The position numbers were made by a program, and so were the translations under genes. This document shows, in pieces, positions 11,738-34,755 of a stretch of DNA of 64,000 nt. The stretch lies in NCBI GenBank assembly GCA_040954595.2, contig CM082576.2:806001-870000 (forward strand). The letters run 5' to 3'. How positions within the stretch are numbered: the stretch's first letter is position 1; each line of letters starts with the position of its first letter. Below the pieces are notes generated by a model. That model saw only the letters and a program-made list of their open reading frames with translations, was not told where the DNA came from and ran no database searches. The stretch is from Balanoglossus misakiensis (taxonomy: Eukaryota > Hemichordata).

Positions 11738-14713
11738 TTAATGGCTTTGAGTGCCTAGAGATTGGGAACTTTCAACCTTTTTCGACTTTAAGCAAATATC
11801 AAGCCCAGACTGCAACGTTTCCGTGGCAACGATCAATAGCTGAAGAATCTCAATATAAACTCGAGAACCGTCCGCATCAGGAGGACGGGAAGCCTTGTCT
11901 TCCATTAATACATTTGTGGCTAATAAAGTCAATTTCAAAAGTGCCTTGAAATCGTGCAGACTGGACAAATCCTGTTCCGTGTCCAGCATTTCATTAATGA
12001 GTAGTGCTGCTTGTTTCTGGGTGCGTAAAATGTCGATATATTCTTTGTTTTCAGAGAAGTGGCGTTCTGCCTTTGGTAACACTTCTTCCAGGATTTTTGT
12101 GGCTTTTCTCATAATATTTGTGATCTGCTTGTATTCGGTGATGATTTCGTCTCGGGTGGACACAATTTCAACGGAGACATCCGAACCGACTGTTGAAGTC
12201 TCGGCGGATTCCTCACAGCTTGATCGGTGGCTGGCGGTAGTGGTGCATTCGCTCGGGTCAACCGGCTCGCTCTGCGGCGGTGTCGGAATAGCACACTCCG
12301 CAAACGATTCGACATTTATCGATTCTGGAATAGAAAATTCAGAATGGGTGGTAACAGTGTCCCACGAACGGGAACGGTGTCGCAGCTGCGGGTAACCGAA
12401 GAAAACAGACGAAGATCCCGGAGTGAAAGACGTGCACGAAAGTTCGTTGTCGGCCGAGTAAGCTGAAGCCGTAGACGCCCAGGTGTAAGGTGTATCCGGA
12501 AAATCGTCACCATGACGACGGCTACGGCCGTCAACCGCAGTCTCGCGAGGTTCACTTGTTGTCGAAGACTTCGACTTTGAACTTGTGACTGATGATGTAC
12601 GGCTATACATTCGCTGTACTGACGGCATGTACTGCATGACTCCACGAGCTGAGCCGCCATAACCGCGAGCACTTGCAAAAGTTTCCTTTTCGTCAAAGTT
12701 ATCCAAGTTTGCCAAAAATAATGGCGCCGGTCTCGGTGGCGGATTTTTCGTGTATTTCTCTTGGGTCCTGATCCTGTGTGTTTCCATGTTGTCGTCTTCG
12801 TCTGGTTTCGTGTCTGTGACCTTTTCGTTAGGCTGGTCTACCCCACCCGCACTGTTTGATTTAGAACCTTTATCCGCAAATACATCTGTCACTGCTATAT
12901 ATGGAACTTCCGCACCATTCGAAAGACTATGAGTAATATTTTCTCTGGTTTCCTCTTCAGAATTACTTTCGCTACAGGATCTCTCACCATTTCCTTCGTT
13001 TTTAGTTTCGCTGACCTTAGTTTTCCACATTTTCAGTAATTCTGTTGACAAGTCTTCCTGCGACCCGGTCACGTCCTCGGCGGTCCCGAAAAATGTTTCA
13101 CCATCGCTGAGGGCGTCCTTGTACTCCATCTTCACAGAATCAGCGTGCAAGCCCGAGCCGGTGTCTGTTGTTTGACTGTCGTGTTCAAGTTCACTTAAAA
13201 CCCCGTCTTCTACTCGTTCCAAATGCCTCTCTCCAGACTGTTGGTTACCTCTGTTTGACTTTTCGTTCAACAACTCGATGGCGTTGGGTTCGCGATGGCT
13301 GTCAGTTGACACCGCGGCGTCAAGCGGTGCGAATTCCTCAAGAGATTCAATAACAAACGTGTCAAAGGGCCCCTTTCTTTCGATGGATTCTGTGACGCTG
13401 CGTTCTTTGTCTTCTGTCAACAAGTCCCCTTCTTGAGTTTTACTCGATTTCGGCTCCGAAACGCCGTCTACTGCATCCAAGGCCCTCGCCGCCGCACCTT
13501 CCTCAACATCATGACGAATACCGACGTTTCCGCTGATGTCATATGGCTGGCATTCCGCCGTCGGTGTACACTCCCCGTGGTCAACGGAGTCACTGTCTGA
13601 GAGTTGACCTTTGACATCTACCTTGTCTAGTTCGTCATGAATAAAAGATTTCGGTAAACGATCGATTTCTTTGTCACTGTCATCAGATGTGGCAGGGCAC
13701 GTGACAGTTACAAGGTTAACCGATCCGCCGGTGGAATTACTCGCTTTCATATCAATCGAGTTTTCCGAGTTTGTGTTCTTACTACAAGTATCAGTATCGC
13801 TGTCTTCTGACGCATCGGGCGTTTCACCTGCAACAAGATTTGTGTAGAACTTCGATTTCAAGATTGCACCGGCGACTTTCAGTTTCTTGCCATGACTCGG
13901 TTTGATTGGTCTCCTGGCCCAGTTCGGGCTGCCAGTTTTCTCGTTGTATCTTTGCAAGTTCGAATCATTCCACATCATTCTCCGTGATGTTGGATCCGTG
14001 CCTGGAGCTGGCCGAATGTTTGCGAAGCCACCCGATGCTACAATCAAACCCGAGTTTCTTGTCAATCCTCCGAAACTACCAGATCGTCGATATTTGTTAG
14101 GCGGGCGATATCTCACCCTCAGGTTCGGAGAAGAACTCACTCGTGATTCTTCGGCAGATTTTACTTGTTCTACGTCTGTCAGTTTTGTTTGATCCGTTTT
14201 CTTGCTGAAATCTTCATCACCCATCTCATTTGAACCGTTACCTGATAAGTGTGCTGGTGACTCGTCGTTGTTATTCAAAGTAAACACAATTTCAGGTTTC
14301 GCTGCTTGGTTAATTTCTACCACTGTCGTTGTTTCGTGCTTTGTTTTTAAGTCCTTTTGAGATTTTTCAGTCTCAGGACTTTGTGTTTTGTCCGATGTCT
14401 GTTTCTCAGCTTTCGGTTGATCTTTCGAAGGAATGGCCGCCAATGCTTCTTTTTTATCCGTCGTCAACTTTGACTCTGCTTTGGGATCGCTTTTCGATTT
14501 CGGTGACTTGACACCAGACTGGCGAGGTTTCTTAGTGGCCGATTTTTTCGCTTTCTTTTGGACCTTTCCTTGTTCTTGCATCTTTTTGAATGTTTTATGT
14601 CCGTACATTAAATTACCAAAGAACTGTCGAACGGACGTGGGTGATTTGCTTTGCGAGACATTCCCCTTAGCAACGACCGACTTGTCTGCGGCATGGCTTC
14701 TGTTGTCAGCCAT
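11738..14713 (-). CDS. Orphan 991-residue, largely disordered intracellular protein, coding region intronless
   Basis: One open frame of 991 codons on the minus strand. The start MADNRSHAADKSVVAKGN is fixed by an in-frame TAA a few codons upstream, in the leader exon that begins at 14820. Residues about 27-100 are very basic (KKAKKSATKKP and similar). The middle is low-complexity and rich in Ser, Asp, Glu and Thr, as expected of a disordered chain. A Pro-rich patch (TKNPPPRPAPLFLANLDNFD) and several Arg/Ser/Tyr segments follow. The last ~130 residues are different: predicted amphipathic helices with regular Leu/Ile spacing (KQITNIMRKATKILEEVLPK, ALLINEML, FKALLKLTLLATNVLM, YIEILQLLIVATETLQSGLD), probably a small helical-bundle domain. 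There is no signal peptide or membrane helix. I do not recognise the family; a scaffold or adaptor role would be a guess. Confidence 0.88.
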   Translation of the reverse strand: MADNRSHAADKSVVAKGNVSQSKSPTSVRQFFGNLMYGHKTFKKMQEQGKVQKKAKKSATKKPRQSGVKSPKSKSDPKAESKLTTDKKEALAAIPSKDQPKAEKQTSDKTQSPETEKSQKDLKTKHETTTVVEINQAAKPEIVFTLNNNDESPAHLSGNGSNEMGDEDFSKKTDQTKLTDVEQVKSAEESRVSSSPNLRVRYRPPNKYRRSGSFGGLTRNSGLIVASGGFANIRPAPGTDPTSRRMMWNDSNLQRYNEKTGSPNWARRPIKPSHGKKLKVAGAILKSKFYTNLVAGETPDASEDSDTDTCSKNTNSENSIDMKASNSTGGSVNLVTVTCPATSDDSDKEIDRLPKSFIHDELDKVDVKGQLSDSDSVDHGECTPTAECQPYDISGNVGIRHDVEEGAAARALDAVDGVSEPKSSKTQEGDLLTEDKERSVTESIERKGPFDTFVIESLEEFAPLDAAVSTDSHREPNAIELLNEKSNRGNQQSGERHLERVEDGVLSELEHDSQTTDTGSGLHADSVKMEYKDALSDGETFFGTAEDVTGSQEDLSTELLKMWKTKVSETKNEGNGERSCSESNSEEETRENITHSLSNGAEVPYIAVTDVFADKGSKSNSAGGVDQPNEKVTDTKPDEDDNMETHRIRTQEKYTKNPPPRPAPLFLANLDNFDEKETFASARGYGGSARGVMQYMPSVQRMYSRTSSVTSSKSKSSTTSEPRETAVDGRSRRHGDDFPDTPYTWASTASAYSADNELSCTSFTPGSSSVFFGYPQLRHRSRSWDTVTTHSEFSIPESINVESFAECAIPTPPQSEPVDPSECTTTASHRSSCEESAETSTVGSDVSVEIVSTRDEIITEYKQITNIMRKATKILEEVLPKAERHFSENKEYIDILRTQKQAALLINEMLDTEQDLSSLHDFKALLKLTLLATNVLMEDKASRPPDADGSRVYIEILQLLIVATETLQSGLDICLKSKKVESSQSLGTQSH

Positions 14714-14820
14714 ATTGTTATTCAGGCTTGAATTTTAATACTGATGATGTAATCTAAAGAATCAACAATTTCTGAACCATATCATTCACTTGGTTGATCG
14801 GTTACCACGACAACAGCTAC

Positions 14821-16020
14821 CTGAAACAGAAAAAGAATGTTTACATTCATACGGCACGTAACAAATAACCTTTACACTTACAGTTGGTCACACAACTTCG
14901 AGAATTTCGCATCAGTCTTTTTCCTGCTGTCTGTCTTTATCAGAGATTCCATGAAATAAAATGTCAAGTGGTCAATTAATTGTGGAACGCTCTGTTCCTG
15001 AATTGTTTTGAATAAATTTACATAGTTATATAAATATTATTACTTTGATAGTTAAATACTAACGTGAACACAGCGACACATAATTAGCATTTCTGCGTTA
15101 ATTGCCTGTTGCATGCCACGGCCACGGAAAAAAGAAGTAGAGGCAAAAAATGGAGTTCGGAGTTCAGACAAGGCGATGGCTTATCGTTTACATTTTGTGT
15201 TTACACCCACCATTTCGTACCAAGAACCAAATTTACATTTCAAGATAGCAATATGGAGACTGGTATCGTGGGATTATCGAGTTTGTATGTACTTAGTTGA
15301 AGGGTCACAAAACCCGATAACTGTACGCATGTTCAGTTAACACGGACACAATTTGATTTTGGTTTATGACTTTAAATCCGGGAGTTTTGTTTTGGCGTTA
15401 TTTCGATCTCAACTTTTTATGAAACTGAACTATTTGAGCTAATTAACCGGTGTTGAATTGCGCCACCGAATGACTGTCACCTATTCGTAGTATTTGCACC
15501 GAGTGGTGTAACTGGAGTGTACACATCTCTTTATGGAAACTGATAAGCTATCAATCCATCAACAGGTGGTCGCATAAGCTTGCCATCCTGACGAACACAA
15601 GTTGAATATCACACACTATAGCTAAGCACAGTGTCGAAAAATCTGTGTTGACATTCATAATGATGTTCTGCTGTCAGACTTGTCATCTTGTAAACGTTTT
15701 CTTTCCAAGTCTATCACACCCTACATGTGTTAATATCAACTGAGGCAGAAGCACAAACATGGTGGTACCACAACTCACCTACAAGTTGCACGATGACGTT
15801 GGTGATACCAGACGTTCGCGCCAACAATGATTCGATATATTGACGTATTTGCGATCGGTGATTTGAAGACCAAATTTTACGTGTCTCGATGTCACGGTTC
15901 GTGCTCCAATGACAGATCGATCAACATTATTTTGTGACGGAGTAGCAGAGAAGGAAGCCCTGAAGGGGTTCAAAGCTGACGGAAGCCGCCATTTCTTTTT
16001 CTGTGGGTGATATCTCCGTT
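14821..16020 (-). promoter_or_regulatory. Spliced 5' leader, intron and promoter region of the 991-residue gene
   Basis: On the minus strand, a GTGAGT donor at 15773-15778 ends a leader exon that starts near 16.0 kb. A CAG acceptor with a pyrimidine tract at 14821-14823 begins the exon carrying the start codon. The intron is about 0.95 kb. The leader exon holds a short upstream reading frame (listed separately). The transcription start is inferred, not seen. Confidence 0.45.
15927..15992 (-). other. Upstream open reading frame, 21 codons plus stop
   Basis: The putative leader exon of the 991-residue gene holds an ATG in a strong context (AAATGG). It opens a 21-codon frame beginning MAASVSFEPLQG and closes with TAA well before the splice donor at 15778. 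If the leader is transcribed from above 15992, this frame would be translated first and could reduce translation of the main protein. Confidence 0.35.
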
Positions 16021-16631
16021 TTTCTAGGTTATGTATTTTTTACTTCCGTTTGGTTAATCATTAAGTAACACAGTTACATATAAATCAATTGCATTGGCTG
16101 TGCTGGAATCTCGGTATGTGACTACTTCGACGTTAGATGCGAATAACCCTTGACCTTCAACGTCACAACCATATAACACCATACATTCCTTACGCCAGTA
16201 ATTTATTGCATACACAGAAATAGGTGCACGCACACGATCTCAAATTAACTGAATTGGTAGACGATGATATCGATTTGAATCATATTCGCATACAGGCGTA
16301 TCCAGACACGGTCATAAGTGATCGTGATTTAGGCAAGTAAATCGCAGGGATCTGTCATTTATATTGAATGATTTTAAACATCGCGTTTTCAAGGATCCGT
16401 TATTAGTATTTGAATAGTGCATGTGCCCAGTTGCATTTCTCTCTACATAAGGCACACGTGATTATGAAACAATCCTCAATAAGAAACCAAATCACTAATG
16501 ATTATCTGGTGTGAGGGCAGCAGTCATTGCAAGACCCACAGCAGGTCAAAGCTCAAACTAAGTTACAATGTACAAGGTTGAACGGCCAGTTGTGTATAAC
16601 CCGTGAATGAGTTCCTATCATGACTTTTATA

Positions 16632-26757
<10,126 letters not shown>

Positions 26758-27183
26758 CTGAACACCTGAGAGCAGTGCTCTATCACTAGTGCATGGTCTC
26801 GGATGTCAACTGTAGAATTAATTGATCACAGTCCACTGGGGGCATTTATCGGACATATCTGGGACTAAGAGCTGCAGATGCAATTTCTTTGCGGCATGTA
26901 TATGAAATTTTGTCTGCAGTCGAACTAATCATAATAATGTACGCATTGACTCTGTGTTTGAAGTTGTGATGTCGTGGATCAGATTAGATCAGATCAGATT
27001 ACACACATCTTTTCACTTGAAAAATAACTACTGGATATTATACAATGACAACGACACGTTCTTATATCATACTTTTAAAGAAGAACAAAGTTCGCACCAT
27101 GTCCACGAAGACGTTCAAAAGGTCATGTGACACATGCCAACATAATTAAACACCCGGATGAATCGTTTCATTTGATGGTCATT

Positions 27184-27189
27184 AATAAA
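27184..27189 (+). promoter_or_regulatory. Candidate polyadenylation signal of the glycosidase-like gene
   Basis: AATAAA about 430 bases after the TGA at 26757, the first such hexamer I see downstream on the plus strand in a suitable position. Confidence 0.4.
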
Positions 27190-30100
27190 AGAAAAGGGGT
27201 CAAGGTTATACATACACATACAATTTTGTTTTTTTAGTCAAGTTCAATTATTTTTGCGCACATGTTTCTCCAAACACATTTGAAAAAAACACAAAAACAA
27301 TATAGTAGTATTGTGTTTATCGTGGGGGTGGTGAGTTGCGGTGTCTCTTTTCTCTATTTGTCCAAGAAACGGATCTGCATGATAAAAAACTGAGTCTTTA
27401 GCGCCGTTTCAGATAATGATGATATGCATAATTTAAAAGGTACTAATACATCAGTTGCCAAGGTGATCTTTTGATATCATACGCCAATTGACGATATATC
27501 CTCAAACGTATAATGGGTCTGAAGATCGATTTATTAATAAATGAAGGAATGAAAACATTTTATTCATTTTTTCAATGGCCGGTCATGATGTGTCGCATTT
27601 AATTATTGTAATGTGTACAGATCAGCTGAGGAGGATTAGGCTGGCTACATTTCAATTCCTTGTTTTGTTTTTATTAGTCTTTCGCCCAACAATTAACCGA
27701 TTAACGATTGAAGCCAGAAAACATTTGGATATTTTGTATGCGTATTCACATCTGATGTAATGGCAATTCATTTCACTTGTGTTTCATCATTTATGTAATA
27801 TTAGACAGACGAGGCATACCCATTAACCGAATTCAACATCTTGACGGCAGAAATTGACAATTTATTAGAAGTTTAACGAAAATACGATCCGACCATCTGC
27901 GTTGCTTTGTGCTCTGGAATGGTTTTAATTACACTGAGCCAGAGCGTGTTTTGTCAGGACATGAAAAATAATGAGAACTAATTTCTTCGATGTCCCTCTG
28001 CGTTTTGTGAAGGAAATGACAAGTCACTGTATGTATAATCCCAGTTGTAGAAATTGGCTCTGACTTTACCTTTACTGGCGTTGTCGTTATAAGCTACTCA
28101 GTTGCCCTGAGGCTCAAACCTGTTACTGACTACACAGGTGAAGTTGACGTTCACATCTCGCGCTTCATACGTCTATTGAATGTTTTGTCTTCTGGTCCTT
28201 GTGAGGCGATGTCCGATTGGTCGACAATCCTGGCCATATGAAGTGTTAGGCTTCGGCGAACGTTGACTGGAATTGCTCCCAGTAATATATTAAGAAGTCT
28301 TGGTGACATTTTTCTTGTGATTGCGCTTGTGACCTGGCGACCCCGCTCATTTTAGTTCGCGGCAAGAGTATTGTTTGGCAAATATATTAGTCTTTATAAC
28401 ATCAAATAGGCCTTGAGTGCATCTGGCATATATAGTAAAACACCCATAAACATTGTTGAATTGCAGATTGGTTTAAGTTGAAAATTAACATGAACTGATC
28501 AATGTTGGCGGATTGAACTTTGTCCGTACGTTCACATTATTAGCTCAACATGTCAACGACGCTTCGGCAATCATGTATTAAAAATAAAAAAAATATTTAT
28601 GAGTCCGTAATGTTTTTTGATAAATTTATCCATGTTTATCATATATTTTAATCGGACAAATTGCAGTCTCTGAAAAATGAAATGCTTGCCCAGAAATCAA
28701 TTATACAGTGAGAAATACTGGCAAGAACACCCCGAAATCTAGTTTACTATATCAAGAATACCGACGTACTTTGAATAAAGACCTCGGGCACAGAGGGAGT
28801 GTATGCCTGGGTAAACCGCCTCACTACTAGTTTCAGCAGTCTGATTCAGAACTGCTAGTCTAATGTGTAAGATGTGAGGGGAGCTGTCGCAGTTGACTCG
28901 CTTTATAGCTAAAACCATACTCTCTTCAATAGACAACCACTGATTTCAAGGACCTCATTATTTGCTTTTGAAAACCTCCGCGGTCATTGCCACTTTTCTT
29001 GTTAATGGAAGGTGTTTTCTGTATTCAGTAGTATTATATGTCTGATTACGTCTGATTGCAGGGCCTTAAAGGGGTTCCAGTTAAATGTTCGAGTTAAATG
29101 TCACTTATCATTTACCTCTTGCGTGTTTCTGTGTATTGTCAAGCTCTGAATATTTTCTGAGTCAAACCTTGATTTATTGACGCTTATTTTCAGTCCTCGC
29201 CTCATTGGCACTGTCACGTGATAAGATGATAAATTATTGCCTTCCTCGGCGAAGGAGATTGTGCAACAACCAACTTGCGCTGTACTTTCAAACTCAGAGA
29301 ATCTGAAGTCGAGGGGAAATGACCCTCTTTAGGGCTTCTGTCGGTAATAGGAGGGAGAGATATCTTAATGTGATCTAGTGTTATTATGAAAATCACACAA
29401 CGTTGATACCACTGTAGAAGCCAGAAAATCTACAGCGATACACCAAGCGAGATCCTTTTATGTAGCATTTCCATTAGAATTTTGCCTATTAGAGTAGCCT
29501 AGATGATTTATCCTGATACAGATAACGCAGTTTAACTCTTCGTTCCTTCCTTCCTCCCTCCCACTCAGAGCTTTTCCATTATAAGTCTCGAAAAGCCGGG
29601 AGTACACACAGTCCTCCTGAAACGAAAGAAATGTGAAAAAAAAATCTCCCGCCAACGCAGATTCCGTGGGAGTGGAGCTTGCAAATACGTTTTGTAAGGC
29701 AATTCGGAAGCTGTCAACACCAGATGTCTCTAGAAGCCAAATTTTTGAATCCCAGTATGAACGGTTAAAATGTCGAAGACGCTGTAATCTCAACACTTAC
29801 CTCCTACTCTCCTGACATGATGCATTCAATTAAAGTTTCTTTAATCTCGTTTTGAGATTCAGCCATTTTGCGAGCGACAGACGTTACGGACGTCTGAATT
29901 TCCGTTCTTTGGAACCCACAAGACATTATCAAAGACTGTATTAAGTAGACACCATAATTAATAAGAATGATCCATTTTCAAATCTAATGAGCTGTGGTAA
30001 TTTGATATCAGTCATCGCTACATAACAGGCGAAGGAATGGTTTCCAATAATCGTGAATGCCAATCATTTATTTCTTGTCGTCAGTACCGTTATTCCACCT

Positions 30101-32960
30101 GAACAGAATTCTAAATTTTAATTTACGTTTTTTTAACTTTTGACCGGCACCTTCACGTGTCTTGGTGGTCAGGTGTCCTAGATACACAGGGGGGGGGGGG
30201 GGGGGGAGGGGGGTCATTAGGGTCATCGTCCTATTTGCTGGAGTTCACGACATTGTGACCTATACCATGGGTCACGTGAACTGGCGTCGGATTGTGTATA
30301 AACTGACGAAAAAGATAGCTTCGGTGATGAACGATCTCAAAATTGCGACCTTCCGACATTTGATATGCTTTCAAACTCTCCCCTTTTATCGGTTCCTTCC
30401 CTCTCGACCTGAGCAGGTTCGATTTATTATGTTTTTGAAATAATGTAAGGATGGGTTCTTTTAGAATTTGCGGTACTTCATCGCCAGCTGTTCAAGCCGT
30501 GGCCAATAATCGTTTGAGCGACCGTCGAGTGGGCCAACAATCGCTGTAAAAGACATCAAATAGTTCTTGCGTTTATGACGTGATCGCATTTAACCCCATT
30601 ACCTCAATATTACGTGAATTTTAGTTTGTGTCTCTGAGTGGTTGTCATGGAGACCTGAAAGATCTTAAGATAGGCTCATTACTATTCCTTGCAAATTACG
30701 ATGTTAGGAAAGGTTAATTAACTGCGTTTCGCAAGGGCAGATTTTTTATCGTATGGCTCAAACAACCACTTGATCATTTTTAATTAAACAAAATTGCAAC
30801 ACCGGCCTTACGACCTCGTGACCTTTCGTTTTATTCAGAATCTTGAAATCCCTTTTTTAATCTTTAAATCTGAATGGGAAAGACTAATCCATGCCACATT
30901 AGTAAATAGTCCCCTTAATAGAAACAAAGACTACTACATGAATAGACAGTGTCTATAACTGTGAAGTATATGAGAAACCAGAAAGATACTGTATTTCCAT
31001 GAAATTCGAGAGAAGTGTATCCATTTGACAGATAAGCGAAGAAGACTAATTGTTCTAGTGCAATTTGTAGAATGTCATGCTAATCCAACTGCAAACGTAC
31101 TCAGAGAACAATGCAAGCAATTCTCATTTTATTTTATTTTCAAGTAATAACTGCTGTTTCCCTTACAGAATCAAACCTAAACGCGATATAAGCGTACTCT
31201 ACATTTCTGGCAATCTATTAATCTACTCACGCTCACGGTGATTGAAATTCACCAAGTTATTTTCATTTCGGTCGAGCCAAAGAAAAAAGGAATTGACTGA
31301 TTTAGAAGTTTTGTGTGGCGAACAAAATTTCCAAACCCCTCGCGCAATTGTAAATATATCGTTAATGTTTTGATTTGATTATCACAATATTCTGTTGGAA
31401 TATTTTTCGTTCGGTAGCCCTAAATTAAATAGGCTATTTGCAAGAAGTACTCAAATAGCAAATTTTGTTCTGGATTTATTTTCACGTTTTAGGTTGTTTA
31501 GCTGTTTATTTCTTAAATGAATCCCAATGATATCAATTCGAGTCTCATGCTGATATTAATCATCTCATTTTAATGACCATGTTTTTCAAAACTGCAGTCA
31601 AATGGAAAGACCACAATGGGCTTGTATCCATGGCAACGGGACACGTAATTTTGATAAACAATTGCCTATTTTTCAGTCTGTTGGCTGTTGTGTCTGATAT
31701 TTCTTAGAACGCAGTATCTGTGTCAATCCGAACAAGGAAAATACGCATGAAAATATCACTTTGTTTCCTTAATCCATTAAAACAAGCTGTTCATGTGAAC
31801 GACGTATTACTATTATGGAATTCAAACAACCACCACCTTAACACTTTGCCGCCATATACATAAACTGACCGACGAAGTATATGTTTGTACGTACGTGCAT
31901 GAGAGAGTGCGTATACATTGTGTATACGTGCGTGCATACACTTATTAATTCCACATAAAACATGTTTGCAAAAAGACCACAGTTTTCAAGCATCAGGTGA
32001 ACACGACATCGACATAATCATTCAGATCAATTTACATCACATCATGTTCTCCACGGACTGTCTACAATCGTTAAAGGTCACATAATTTCTCCTATAACCA
32101 AGATGTGTGTGTAATTGAATCGCTAAATGATGTGATTAAGGGGGGCCACTTTAAATAATTTTGTTGCTATACCCCATTAATCCATTAAAATGTAGTGCAT
32201 ACAGGTGACTCTAGCCAGTCCTTTAATTTCGCGTGAATTCTCTTCAATTACGGGTTTCTGCATGCACGTTTTCAATAGTTGAGCGAATGGGTGGGTGTGC
32301 TGATGGAAACATCTATTTCCCGCGAGAAAAAAAAATAGGCGCGACTCCCTGACTACTGCTGTACCTGGAAATTATGTGAAAATGTTACGCCCAATTCTAA
32401 TCACATAACAACGCGTATATGACGCTGCATCATCGTGTTCCCCAGAGGTTCGATGGGGATTTAAATGTGAAACTATGTATGTTGTTTTAACACTTGAGTT
32501 ATTCAATTCAATTCACTATGACTGTTGAACCCTTGAGGTGAAATTCATGTGTTGTCATATTTTTATTTAAATTTTACGGCATTTGCGAGAGTTTTTGGAC
32601 AAAAAGGAAGAAAATGAAAACGGACAGCTGTTTTCTTGTAGCGATGTGTATCTAGATGTATTAATTGAACACATACAGCACTGGTGATGATGTCCGCAAT
32701 TTGAAAACCAATATCCATAACAGTCCCAAGCCCAGTAAAATTCATGCATATATATTGTTTAAATTTTGCTTTGTTGCGTTTCGTGGTAATCATCACAAAC
32801 ATTGACGCTAAAATAACAGTTGCATGTAATACATGATTTGTAAATGTTGATGAAAACTCCTTTCCATAGTTTTACATGGCTAAAATTTCGTCAGTTTCCA
32901 TTCTTTGACCTAAAGGAAGGCCCCATGTTATTCAGATGTGCGGTTTGACTAACAGAGGGT
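27190..32960. other. Intergenic desert, no gene seen
   Basis: About 5.8 kb with only short, composition-driven open frames on both strands and no recognisable protein motif. It contains an 18-base poly-G run followed by AGGGGGG at 30189-30213, and otherwise unique AT-rich sequence. It could hold distal regulatory elements of either neighbour. Confidence 0.55.
30189..30213 (+). repeat. Poly-G tract
   Basis: Eighteen consecutive G bases, one A, then six G bases. It could fold as a G-quadruplex and is prone to length variation. Confidence 0.9.
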
Positions 32961-32967
32961 GCTAGCG

Positions 32968-33259
32968 TGACGTCATTTCCCCTCGCGAATCGGAAGATGA
33001 TAAATTGATACGTTTCACAGCGATTGGTCGGTTTGAATATCCTGTCAAGCACTGCCAGCGAAACACCCTCATCCAGAAGATTGGAAGCGTTCATGCAGCG
33101 ACACCCGCGCAACCTGCTGGAGTTCTTATAAAGACCCGGAGTATTTGTGTGAACTCTGTCGAGCACAGTACTTCGTGACAAACCAGCTAACACCTGCACC
33201 CCCCTGTAGTCGGACCTACAGCTTCAGATGTGAACAAAACATCAGGTCACTCAGCAGAT
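32968..33259 (+). promoter_or_regulatory. Promoter and 5' leader of the secreted acidic repeat gene
   Basis: In order: a palindromic CRE TGACGTCA at 32968-32975, an inverted CCAAT box (ATTGG) near 33023, and a TATA box TATAAAG at 33127-33133. The start codon follows at 33260, leaving room for a start site near 33155-33160 and a leader of about 100 bases. A focused TATA promoter fits a strongly, tissue-specifically expressed gene; the start site is inferred. Confidence 0.6.
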
Positions 33260-34714
33260 ATGAAGCCTGCTTACGCTTTACTTTTTCTATTAGGAGTCCT
33301 GCTTGTGTCTCAAGGTATGTGTGCGTTTCTGCTGCTGCTGTGTGTTTTAATATTATCATACATTTACGGTGACAACTGGTTTTTGAAAGTATGGAAGTGT
33401 AATAACATTTGATGGCTCGGATGAACTGGATACTCGTTGGCCAAATTTATATCCAGCAGCGACACTATCCAGCTTTTTAGGAGACAAGTTCACAACTGTA
33501 CACCTTAGATAATTTCAATGTTACATTGTCAGAATTCTCGCTCATAAAAATTGACGTTATATCTTTCCGATCCAGTAAACCACAAACCACCATCATAAAA
33601 ACGTATAATCCCATTGGTATGACATATTAATTTATTAATTAATTACCAGATACAAAAATTTAATTAACTAGATGTAGTCATTTGCAACTTAGAATTGTTA
33701 ATTAGTTCGCGTTATATTATACAGCGACCAGCAATGGGAGAGTTTGAGGCAAAGTGACAGTGCGTCACTAACAACCTCAAAAAGTTTAACAGTCAAGGGA
33801 CTTAGAACCAAAGCGACTAGACTGTCCGATAAGGGGCCAAATTGAAACCAGCTAAAATCCGTTGAATTTGATGTAAACTCACATCATTGGATTTAGGTGT
33901 AATGGAGCATAGCTTGTCATGTACTGCATATTATTCTTGCCCGGCACCCTCGCCAAGCTTTGAAATATATCGCCTGGGAGGGTTGAATGAAATTCACGAA
34001 GAGTAATCGATCATTGCAATCTACAGTATTCGTTCTGGTTCGTTTGTCGTTCGCTTTTCTTCATCATTTCAAGTAAATGCGCCGTAGAACCAGTGAATGA
34101 CGATGGATGAATGTAACAAGTGGGCCCCACCTCATCTACGTGAGTGCGGCATGATTAACTTATTCATGGCAATGTAATTTACTAAACTGGGTAAATTCAG
34201 CTAATTATGCGAGCTGACAAATAATCAAACTACTTCGCCCAGATCAGAATTAATTTAGCTGGTCACGGGCCAGTCAGATCTTGTATGCAAGTCACGTGAA
34301 ATGCATATTTTCAGGGGAAAACGAACGCGCCGTGGCGTCCAGATATTCTCCCCTAATTCTCCGTATGATTTGACATGACTTTAAAGTTTCCCGAGAGATG
34401 TGAACGAGTTGGTTAGCAAATCTCATTTCTATATTCCCTTTTTCCCGTGGGGGATTTGACGTCTCCAGTGTATGTTCTATTGATAGTTTGCCGATCAGTG
34501 ACTTTGGGTCTCGTACTCTCTCGGTAATCGTGGGATTTCTGTTTCTGTCAGGTGGATAAAAATATCATCAATCGACATGACAGTACAATGATCTTTCCTC
34601 CGTAAAATATTACTGTGGGTATTGAAGCCGATGAATTTTCAATTTCGTCAGTCGTCAATATGGCAGACAAAAAAGAAATTATAAGTCAACTCATATCTAT
34701 CTATCTATCTATCC

Positions 34715-34755
<41 letters not shown>

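Noticed and set aside
12227-12696. Open frames of 79-166 codons on either strand inside the 991-residue gene
   Set aside because: All are overlapped by the long coding frame and have no independent evidence.
29458-29815. Overlapping open frames on both strands
   Set aside because: No start context, splice signals or motif; overlapping frames on both strands are expected by chance.
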